Source: Candidatus Woesearchaeota archaeon
GTDB taxonomy: Archaea; Nanobdellota; Nanobdellia; Woesearchaeales; JACPBV01
Direction: 5' to 3'
Length of the DNA stretch: 27,938 bases
Assembly (NCBI GenBank): GCA_019323195.1
Contig: JAHWHQ010000119.1
Coordinates: 1 to 27,938, forward strand
Shown here piece after piece: positions 22,402-27,938 of the stretch; position 1 is the first letter of the stretch, and the number at the start of each line of letters is the position of its first letter. The translations under genes and the position numbers were made by a program. The notes under the pieces were generated by a model, which saw only the letters and a program-made list of their open reading frames with translations, ran no database searches and was not told the DNA's origin.

Positions 22402-22659
22402 ATGGAAGGAGTAATCAAAAACTTCAGAAGGGGAAGGAAAACCCAGACTACAAACCAGATGGTTGTTGTGGTCAAGGGCGTAGAGAAGAAGGAGAAGGCT
22501 GCTGAGCTAGTAGGCAAAACAGCGGTCTGGAAAAGCCCTGCAGGAAAGGAGATAAAAGGGGAGGTAAGGAGCGCCCACGGCAATAACGGGGCTTTAAGGA
22601 TCCTGTTCGAAAAAGGGATGCCAGGACAGGCTATTGGGGATAAGGTAGAGATTAAGTGA
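22402..22659 (+). CDS. rpl35ae: ribosomal protein L35Ae (eL33)
   Basis: 85 residues, a complete small beta-barrel protein of the large subunit found only in archaea and eukaryotes. Seen: MEGVIKNFRRGRKTQTTNQM, GKTAVWKSPAGKEIKGEV, SAHGNNGALRILFEKGMPGQAIGDKVEI, which is the conserved HGNxGxVRAxFxKxLPxxxxG region. A TATA-like CTTTTTAAATC lies about 25-30 nt before the ATG. The last 14 codons and the following 45 bp are duplicated 144 bp downstream. Confidence 0.93.
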   Translation: MEGVIKNFRRGRKTQTTNQMVVVVKGVEKKEKAAELVGKTAVWKSPAGKEIKGEVRSAHGNNGALRILFEKGMPGQAIGDKVEIK

Positions 22660-22746
22660 TTGGATAAAGTTATGATTCTTTTGACGGGCTATTACGAATG
22701 GAATGAGGAATAGTCCTCTTTCTTTGCTCATTTCTTTCGAAAAGAA

Positions 22747-22848
22747 ATGTTTGAGACGGGCATGCCGGGACAGGCTATCGGGCAGAAGGTAGAGATTAAG
22801 TGATTGGACAGATTTATGATTCTTAGGATGGGCTATTACGAATGGAAT
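22747..22848 (+). pseudogene. duplicated tail of rpl35ae with downstream sequence
   Basis: An in-frame stretch MFETGMPGQAIGQKVEIK then TGA (22747-22803) repeats the rpl35ae C-terminus. The similarity continues past the stop (GATTGGA, TTATGATTCTT, GGGCTATTACGAATGGAAT) at a constant 144-bp offset (22617-22704 versus 22761-22848). Changes in the coding part are largely conservative. It lacks the rest of the gene. A 9-bp-arm hairpin CATTTCTTT-CGA-AAAGAAATG (22729-22749) sits at its junction. Confidence 0.7.
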
Positions 22849-22891
22849 TTATTTATTCCTTTGTTCTTCTGCATTATTGATTCTATTTGTC

Positions 22892-23022
22892 GGAAGAAAT
22901 AATAACAACATAGGATTCACTCACGGATTTTTTCTGAAAAATCCTCTTCAAAAAGGAAATTTACACACTTTGTGTGCAAATTTCCTCTCCACTCAGAGTT
23001 CATCCATGTTATTATTTCTTCC
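22892..23022. other. 131-nt fold-back element (three-way-junction-like)
   Basis: The outer arms GGAAGAAATAATAACA (22892-22907) and TGTTATTATTTCTTCC (23007-23022) are a perfect 16-bp inverted repeat. The pairing resumes inside as GGAT/ATCC and ACTC/GAGT around a 2-nt internal loop. The interior holds two hairpins: GGATTTTT/AAAAATCC with loop TCTG (22925-22944), and AGGAAATTT-A-CACAC/GTGTG-C-AAATTTCCT with loop TTT (22954-22986). It fills most of the gene-free 22849-23067 stretch between convergent genes. It may be a structured RNA, a bidirectional terminator or a small non-autonomous mobile element. No flanking target duplication is clear. Confidence 0.65.
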
Positions 23023-23067
23023 TCTTAGAAATCCTACGTCTTAAAGGATAAGATAATGAACCAGATT

Positions 23068-24273
23068 TTATTCTCCGCCGTCTCCTCCACCGCCATCACC
23101 GCCGCCAGCTCCTTCAGCAGGGCCACTTTCTCCTTCTGCAGAATCTGCTGAACCTTTACCTTCTTGGCAGACTTCGGATTCCTGGGTTTCTCCTTCAACA
23201 TCCTTTAATGAATATTCAGTCAATCTTGCATCAAGGTCCTGGTAATCAGCTGAATCCTTATCTGCAGACTCTTTTATCTGGCTCATCCTTATGGAAACAT
23301 ACTCTGATATTGCATCTTTGTCTGTTAGGTTGTATTCTAATTGTGCTTCCTCTTTCAGGAGGGCTTCAAGTTTATGGGAGCTGGAGTTATACATCTTAAC
23401 AAGGGCATTTATGTTTTTGGAGTAGGATTTGGAGTAACGCTCTCTTACTGTAGCACGGTCCCTTTCAAGGGCAGATATCATCTTCTGGTATTTTTCTTTT
23501 GTTCCTGCATCCTTGGTCTTTTCAGATAAAGAGGTATAGATATTTATAAGCCAGCCTCTAACATCAATCTCTTCCTGAACAGTTGGTTTTCCCTTCCTTA
23601 CAATATGGGCATACTCTTCGCCAATTGCCCTTTTTATAAAGGCGTCTGTTTCTATCCCTTCAAGCTGTGCCCAATTGTCTATTTTCTTGTAAGAATCAAT
23701 ATTACCCAATAATACTACGCTGTCTTCTGATATAGGAGCTACACCGTAGATCATATCAGGATCGCTGCTTATTACAATATAATCAATTTCAGGAGCTTTC
23801 TTTAAAAGGCCGGAATGGTTAAGCGCAAACTCATAGCCCTCATCGCTTTTCATGAAATCCTCTGCGTGCTTCTGGAGGGTATGGGCCATGCTTGCCAGCT
23901 TTCCTGTATCCCTGAAATCATAAGAACCTTTACAATCAGCCATCTTTACACCGCCTTTGTTGTAGAAAACTCGTGTTCCTTCTGTAGGTATTGCAAAGAT
24001 CTTAGTAGGGGCTGTTTCTACATATTCTACGGTCTGGTCCTCTTTGCCTGTGCTGCACCATTCAGCAAAGGACAAGGCGGTATTTTCCCTTAAGTGAGGG
24101 CCCCTGTCCCCAAGAAATGAATGGTAATCAGAAGGGAATATTTCCCTTACTATCTCTTTTTCAAGCATATCAGTGTAGGTTAGAGTTTTATCTACATCGT
24201 TTGCTATATTGTCAGCTACTGTCGTATCAAACTCTATAGTAGAGTTTTGTGGGAAATACCTACAGTCTACCAT
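23068..24273 (-). CDS. protein of unknown function with acidic/Gly-rich tail
   Basis: 401 residues, no signal peptide or membrane segment. The first 240 residues look globular (IDYIVISSDPDMIYGVAPISEDSVVLLG near 160-187; RAIGEEYAHIVRKG near 214-227, whose Glu-Glu-x-x-His could bind a metal but is not a recognised peptidase motif). Residues about 245-345 are charged helices, probably coiled coil. The last 50 are low-complexity Glu/Ser/Gly ending GAGGGDGGGGDGGE, likely disordered. The ATG at 24271-24273 follows a CCGAAAACCTTATAAAC promoter (24298-24314) and a perfect CACTAC-TTA-GTAGTG palindrome (24275-24289) at the expected transcription start. I do not recognise the family. Confidence 0.6.
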   Translation of the reverse strand: MVDCRYFPQNSTIEFDTTVADNIANDVDKTLTYTDMLEKEIVREIFPSDYHSFLGDRGPHLRENTALSFAEWCSTGKEDQTVEYVETAPTKIFAIPTEGTRVFYNKGGVKMADCKGSYDFRDTGKLASMAHTLQKHAEDFMKSDEGYEFALNHSGLLKKAPEIDYIVISSDPDMIYGVAPISEDSVVLLGNIDSYKKIDNWAQLEGIETDAFIKRAIGEEYAHIVRKGKPTVQEEIDVRGWLINIYTSLSEKTKDAGTKEKYQKMISALERDRATVRERYSKSYSKNINALVKMYNSSSHKLEALLKEEAQLEYNLTDKDAISEYVSIRMSQIKESADKDSADYQDLDARLTEYSLKDVEGETQESEVCQEGKGSADSAEGESGPAEGAGGGDGGGGDGGE

Positions 24274-24274
24274 A

Positions 24275-24314
24275 CACTACTTAGTAGTGATTAATTTGTT
24301 TATAAGGTTTTCGG
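24275..24314 (-). promoter_or_regulatory. BRE/TATA promoter with adjoining palindrome
   Basis: Minus-strand CCGAAAACCTTATAAAC (24298-24314), then the perfect inverted repeat CACTAC-TTA-GTAGTG (24275-24289) at the initiation point, directly before the ATG of the 401-residue gene. The palindrome could be an operator for autoregulation. Confidence 0.5.
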
Positions 24315-24419
24315 TTTGTGGTAGAAGGTGTTGGGGAATTAGGCGGATTAGTTAAGTTTGTTGTTTTGAAAGAAGAACTACACTAAAAGAAAAGAGTAAA
24401 AAACAAAATAAAAAAAGAA

Positions 24420-25079
24420 TTAAACCTTACGCCTTTTTTCTTTTTTTGCCTGATATGCCTGTTGTGCAATATTGCCCATAGCTGAGATAGCTTCCTCGGG
24501 TCTCTTATAAGTATCAACTTCTCTTTGTGCTGCCTCAGGAGTGTGATGATCTTGAACCATTTGCATAAAGTTGTAATGAGTTCCACCTTTTCCAGCATGA
24601 GTAGGCCATTCCTTATCTGATGTCCAAGCACCAGCCTTTATCGAAAGCTCGTGCTGCCCCTTCCTATGTGCTAGCTGCCTTAATGCATCTCTAACCTCAT
24701 CTTCATTTTCATAAGTTCCACCAGCCATTACATCAAACATTTTGCGTAATTCGCCTTCGTTTGGTATCCCATATTTTTCGCTTAGATGATGTCTAACTTT
24801 ATCTATATCATCCTCACTAAGCTCCTCAACCTTCTCAAGTTCATCAACATCTTTTATCTTTTCTTGACCTGCGACGTATTTGATGAATGACAAATAGGCC
24901 TCCTCTGGTTTCTTGTGTGATGTACCAACAGCCTTCTCAAGTTTTTTTGCATGATCATCAACAGTTTTATCATAATTCTCTAAGGATTTAGCTATACTGG
25001 TATAATGGCGAGATTGAGATTTATCTAAATCTCCATCCTTTACTGCTTCCTTAACCTTATCTACCAATGTCTTAGCCAT
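24420..25079 (-). CDS. charged helical protein of unknown function
   Basis: 219 residues from the second of two adjacent ATG codons (25077-25079), which sits 5 nt from the GGTGAT ribosome-binding site; the first ATG (25080-25082) is only 2 nt away. The product is rich in Lys, Glu and Asp and mostly helical, with a C-terminal basic tail (KKEKRRKV) that could touch nucleic acid. HRKGQHELSIKAGAWTSDKEWPTHAGKGGTHYNF (split about 135-170) is the only strongly distinctive part. No domain is recognised. Its promoter at 25148-25162 (CCGAAAGGTTTATAT) is the same module as for the toxin-antitoxin operon. Confidence 0.55.
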   Translation of the reverse strand: MAKTLVDKVKEAVKDGDLDKSQSRHYTSIAKSLENYDKTVDDHAKKLEKAVGTSHKKPEEAYLSFIKYVAGQEKIKDVDELEKVEELSEDDIDKVRHHLSEKYGIPNEGELRKMFDVMAGGTYENEDEVRDALRQLAHRKGQHELSIKAGAWTSDKEWPTHAGKGGTHYNFMQMVQDHHTPEAAQREVDTYKRPEEAISAMGNIAQQAYQAKKEKRRKV

Positions 25080-25147
25080 CATAAATCACCTTCCATAATT
25101 ATTAATTATTATTTTATAATATTATTAGTGTATAACTCAGTTATTAG

Positions 25148-25162
25148 ATATAAACCTTTCGG
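25148..25162 (-). promoter_or_regulatory. BRE/TATA promoter of the 219-residue gene
   Basis: Minus-strand CCGAAAGGTTTATAT, a near copy of the element upstream of the antitoxin gene, lies about 70-85 nt before the chosen ATG. Confidence 0.55.
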
Positions 25163-25220
25163 TTTTTTGTAGCTTATGGCAGTGGTGAAAAGATTTATTT
25201 GTGATTTGCTGCTTAAAAGC

Positions 25221-25234
25221 GAAGATTTTATATA
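25221..25234 (+). promoter_or_regulatory. upstream copy of a duplicated promoter
   Basis: GAAGATTTTATATA is repeated exactly at 25350-25363, 129 bp downstream. Initiation about 25 nt on would be near 25255, immediately before two strong hairpins and far from the next start codon (25408). Confidence 0.55.
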
Positions 25235-25254
25235 TCTCAAACTGGGTTTGAGTA

Positions 25255-25345
25255 CAAGAAAATTTCATGGTTCATTAAAATAGTGAAATTTTCTCTAGTG
25301 TAGAAAGTTAAAAACTTTGTTTTTAAACTTTATACACTATTATAA
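25255..25345 (+). ncRNA. candidate small RNA or long leader with two strong hairpins
   Basis: The 325-bp gap 25083-25407 has no protein gene. Downstream of the promoter copy at 25221 come AGAAAATTTCA/TGAAATTTTCT (25257-25267 with 25284-25294) and TAGTGTA/TACACTA (25296-25302 with 25333-25339). The latter is extended inward by AAAGTTAAAAAC against GTTTTTAAACTTT with one unpaired A. A smaller CTCAAA/TTTGAG hairpin (25236-25252) overlaps the predicted start. The pairing and promoter are seen; that an RNA is made is inference. Confidence 0.45.
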
Positions 25346-25349
25346 AATA

Positions 25350-25363
25350 GAAGATTTTATATA
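25350..25363 (+). promoter_or_regulatory. proximal promoter of the MNT-HEPN gene
   Basis: Second exact copy of GAAGATTTTATATA. Initiation near 25385 gives a 20-25 nt leader that contains the GGAGGGTG ribosome-binding site (25393-25400). Confidence 0.6.
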
Positions 25364-25407
25364 GTCGTTACTTAACTCCAATAACATCAACTAGGAGGGT
25401 GTTTTGA

Positions 25408-27342
25408 ATGGCTAGGAAAAACAAGGCATACCAAAGGCAAAAAGAGGACCAGAAAAACAGCTCTAATGATAACGATACTAATAAAAAACAGGAAGGGATG
25501 GCGGCTAAACTGCCTGCCGGACCGTTCCCGCCTCCAGCAGTTCCGCAAGGGCAGCCTGGAATGATGCAAATGCCGAAGCTTACCAAAGAGCAGGAAGGAA
25601 AATTAAAGGAGATAAAGGCTAAGCTTGAAAGGTTCCAGAAAAGAACACTGGAGAAGTTTGACAAGTACATAATGGGCATTGCTTTAATGCCTCCTCCAAA
25701 GCCTAAAGAGGGGGAGAGCATTGACAAGGACAGGATAAATGTCATGGTCCTTGTAGATGATTCTGACAGCAAGAAGATGTCAAAGGCAGAGCTGAAGAAC
25801 AAGCTTCTTGCAATAATGGATAAGATCGCTAAAGATATTGACAAGAACATATGCCCGGATGCCTTATTGCTGAGCGAGCTATGGCAGAACTGCTATGACG
25901 GGAAGTATGAGCTGCTGCAGCTGATTGCATTGTCAGCGCCTGTCTATGACACTGGCATGATGCAGGCTATAAAGATTGCAGAGATACATAAGGATATGGT
26001 GCTTAAGAAGTTTGAGCGATATATAGTATCCTATGTGTTAGCAGGATCCCTGATCCAGGGAAGGGCGACAAAAAGCAGCGATATAGACGTATGGATCGTC
26101 ATCGATGATACAGACGTAAAAAGGATGACCAGGGCTGAGCTTAAAGACAAGCTAAGAGCGATAATAATCGGGATGGGGATAGAGGCTGGAGAGATTACTG
26201 GAGTGAAGAACAAGCTTAACATCCAGGTATACATACTGACAGACTTCTGGGATTCACTGAAAGAGGCTAACCCCATAATATTCACCCTGCTGAGGGATGG
26301 TGTGCCGTTCTATGACAGGGGGATATTCATGCCATGGAAACAGCTGCTGAAGATGGGCAAGATAAAGCCGTCAGCAGAGGCTATTGACATGTTCATGGCA
26401 ACAGGGGAGCAGATGCTGAGAAGGGTGAGGAACGAGCTTAAGAACATAGGGATGGAGGACATATATTATTCAATATTGACGCCGTCACAGGCAGCCCTGA
26501 TGCTTCATGGCGTCCCGCCGCCGGCTCCAAAGGAGACTGCTGAGCTTATGAGGGAGATATTCGTGAAAAAGGAGAAGCTCCTGGAAGACAAATACGTAAA
26601 TATACTGGAAAGGGTTATTAAGAACAGGAAGGACATTGAGCACGGGATCAAGAAAGAGAGCACAGGAAAGGAGATAGATGTGATGCTTAATGATTCAGAG
26701 AAATACCTCAAAAGGATAAACAGGCTGTTTACGCAGATAGAGAAGATAAAAGAGGAGAAGGACATGCTTAATGTCTATGACACGATCGTGACGATAATAA
26801 GGGATGTGCTTAAGATGGAGGGCATCGAAAGGGTGGCAGATGAAGAGGTTGTGAAGCTGTTCGAGGATGAGCTTATATCAGAGGGCAAGATCCCTGCAAA
26901 ATACCTAAGGGTGCTGAACGAGATAATAAAGGCAAAGAAGGATTATGATACCAATAAGCTTACACAGCCAGAGGTCGAGAAGGCAAAGAAGGATTCCGGC
27001 GCTTTCATCAAATTCCTTGTAGAATACATGCAGAGAAAAAGGGGAAGGGAGCTTGAAAGGGCGAAGATAAGGGTTAAGCACGGCAACAGGTACGGAGAGG
27101 TCTTACTGTTTGAGGATAAGGCGTTCATAATACATGACATAGACAAGGAAGAAAAAGAGATAAGCAAGGCAAAAATAAATAAGGACGGAAGCTTAGGGAC
27201 AGTGGCGAGATCATCCTTAGAGGACATGGAAAAGGTGCTGGCAAGGGTCGAGATACCTCCAAAGGTGTTCATAAAGGAGAAGATATTCGAAGACCTTAAA
27301 AGCATCTTCGGGAAGGATGTCGAGGTTCTGGTGAATTATTAG
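25408..27342 (+). CDS. nucleotidyltransferase (MNT)-HEPN fusion protein with a duplicated, degenerate N-terminal unit
   Basis: 644 residues. The strong GGAGGGTG binding site 7 nt upstream fixes the ATG. Residues 1-60 are polar and Pro-rich. A Pol-beta-type nucleotidyltransferase domain spans about 200-300: GS at 213-214 (LAGSLIQGRATKSSDIDVWI) and Asp225-x-Asp227; the third carboxylate position reads Gln273. Residues 83-185 repeat the same pattern (NVMVLVDDSDSKKMSKAELKNKL against DVWIVIDDTDVKRMTRAELKDKL) without GS or DxD, so it is a dead copy. Residues 355-415 look like HEPN: SQAALMLHGVPPPAPKETAELM, then NRKDIEHG (R-x4-H, 407-412). A charged C-terminal part of about 230 residues is unassigned. 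MNT and HEPN usually form a toxin-antitoxin pair on two chains. Confidence 0.7.
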   Translation: MARKNKAYQRQKEDQKNSSNDNDTNKKQEGMAAKLPAGPFPPPAVPQGQPGMMQMPKLTKEQEGKLKEIKAKLERFQKRTLEKFDKYIMGIALMPPPKPKEGESIDKDRINVMVLVDDSDSKKMSKAELKNKLLAIMDKIAKDIDKNICPDALLLSELWQNCYDGKYELLQLIALSAPVYDTGMMQAIKIAEIHKDMVLKKFERYIVSYVLAGSLIQGRATKSSDIDVWIVIDDTDVKRMTRAELKDKLRAIIIGMGIEAGEITGVKNKLNIQVYILTDFWDSLKEANPIIFTLLRDGVPFYDRGIFMPWKQLLKMGKIKPSAEAIDMFMATGEQMLRRVRNELKNIGMEDIYYSILTPSQAALMLHGVPPPAPKETAELMREIFVKKEKLLEDKYVNILERVIKNRKDIEHGIKKESTGKEIDVMLNDSEKYLKRINRLFTQIEKIKEEKDMLNVYDTIVTIIRDVLKMEGIERVADEEVVKLFEDELISEGKIPAKYLRVLNEIIKAKKDYDTNKLTQPEVEKAKKDSGAFIKFLVEYMQRKRGRELERAKIRVKHGNRYGEVLLFEDKAFIIHDIDKEEKEISKAKINKDGSLGTVARSSLEDMEKVLARVEIPPKVFIKEKIFEDLKSIFGKDVEVLVNY

Positions 27343-27352
27343 TTCTGTGAAA

Positions 27353-27610
27353 ATGAGTGATGGAGAAACTAATCTTAAAATTAAGTTAATGTTAACTAAA
27401 GAGGTAGATTCTTTTCTGGAATCGCTGAAGTCAGAGATTGGTAATGAGATTTCGAAATTGTTGAAATCTTCAGAAAATGCACAAGAACAAAAAAGACAAG
27501 CTAAAACTGAGGTAACCGGTGAAACTTTTAATATTCGTATTAATAAATGCTATGAGGGTGGTGTGGTGGTGACTGAATATCCAGTCACAGATTATACTAA
27601 TGATTATTAA
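27353..27610 (+). CDS. small hypothetical protein
   Basis: 85 residues from ATG 27353 (MSDGETNLKIKLMLTKEV). A GTG two codons upstream (27347) is possible but neither has a close binding site. The first half is an amphipathic helix rich in Lys/Glu/Ser (FLESLKSEIGNEISKLLKSS); the second half ends in an acidic/Tyr-rich tail (VVVTEYPVTDYTNDY). It starts 10 bp after the MNT-HEPN stop, so is probably in the same operon. Not recognised. Confidence 0.5.
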   Translation: MSDGETNLKIKLMLTKEVDSFLESLKSEIGNEISKLLKSSENAQEQKRQAKTEVTGETFNIRINKCYEGGVVVTEYPVTDYTNDY

Positions 27611-27646
27611 TGTTATTAACAGTTCTTTATTAGATTTAGCAAAACC

Positions 27647-27654
27647 TTTATATA
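27647..27654 (+). promoter_or_regulatory. TATA box of the last gene
   Basis: GCAAAACC (BRE-like) followed by TTTATATA, about 25-30 nt before the ATG at 27679, indicates an almost leaderless message separate from the genes before it. Confidence 0.55.
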
Positions 27655-27678
27655 TTCTCTATGTTATAAAACAGGGAT

Positions 27679-27938
27679 ATGGCAGAGGAAGGACTATGGG
27701 ATGAGCCGTCTTCAGAGCCGCCAACGTATGTTAGGTTCAAGGGCATCTGGGATATGCAGGATATTTATGATACTATTGCAGACTGGTGCAGGAAAAGGAA
27801 GCTGAAGTTCCATGAAAGGGTCTACAAGCATAAGCACCCTTCTCCTTACGGCGTTGAAAGGCAGTATATCTGGGATGCTACCAGGATAGAGAATGAGTAT
27901 ATACAGTTCATATACCACATATATGTCCACACTTATGA
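27679..27938 (+). CDS. hypothetical protein, 3' end beyond the window
   Basis: Open from ATG 27679 to the window edge, 86 codons and two bases. The product starts MAEEGLWDEPSSEPPTYVRF and continues with Trp/Tyr/His-rich sequence (KGIWDMQDIYDTIADWCRKR, FHERVYKHKHPSPYGVERQY, RIENEYIQFIYHIYVHTY), a pattern of amphipathic strands and helices without membrane segments. A short AGGG lies just before the ATG. I do not recognise the family. Confidence 0.6.
   Translation, partial: MAEEGLWDEPSSEPPTYVRFKGIWDMQDIYDTIADWCRKRKLKFHERVYKHKHPSPYGVERQYIWDATRIENEYIQFIYHIYVHTY

Noticed and set aside
25368..25850. 160-residue minus-strand frame opposite the start of the MNT-HEPN gene
   Set aside because: No promoter or binding site, and it lies wholly antisense to a well-supported gene.

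Overview
The window reads as a chromosomal segment of an archaeon. Evidence: diphthine synthase, eukaryote/archaeal-type ribosomal protein L35Ae, an ATP-dependent DNA ligase with a long N-terminal DNA-binding domain, a tRNA gene interrupted by introns with bulge-helix-bulge splice sites, and BRE/TATA promoters placed so that many transcripts are leaderless or have very short leaders. The small intergenic spaces and the gene style (LamG protein with a pilin-like N-terminus, MNT-HEPN fusion, many orphan genes) suggest a DPANN-type lineage such as Woesearchaeota/Pacearchaeota. That assignment is inference; no rRNA is present to settle it.

Layout. 1-618: end of a small membrane protein gene, two perfect 87-bp tandem repeats carrying a piece of tRNA, and a tRNA-Gln gene that appears to contain three introns. 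681-2609: dphB and ftsZ (both minus). 2610-2927: no protein gene, but a plus-strand promoter followed by four hairpins whose loops share CCAA (candidate ncRNA). 2928-4683: a nitroreductase behind a LamG surface protein, with a highly structured leader (4689-4867) between the latter and a divergent DNA ligase. 4912-8121: lig and mgtE (plus). 8136-11333: hisF, hisH, pyrG (minus). 11488-12272: a complete IS1-family element with intact target duplication. 12383-15062: a VWA-like protein and guaA (plus). 15067-19396: carB and carA (minus).

19683-27938 is more accessory: a RelE-like toxin/antitoxin pair, a TctA-like permease, an orphan, rpl35ae followed by a duplicated gene tail and a 131-nt fold-back element, two orphan minus-strand genes, a promoter-plus-hairpin intergenic region, an MNT-HEPN fusion protein and two small genes, the last cut by the window edge.

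Functionally, the core is nucleotide synthesis driven by glutamine: CarAB (carbamoyl phosphate), PyrG (UTP to CTP), GuaA (XMP to GMP) and HisHF (which releases AICAR, a purine intermediate). Four class-I glutamine amidotransferase domains lie within 10.5 kb. The most striking non-protein signals are the three-intron tRNA, the CCAA-loop hairpin RNA, the switch-like leader upstream of the LamG gene, and several other strong fold-back elements in gene-free stretches.
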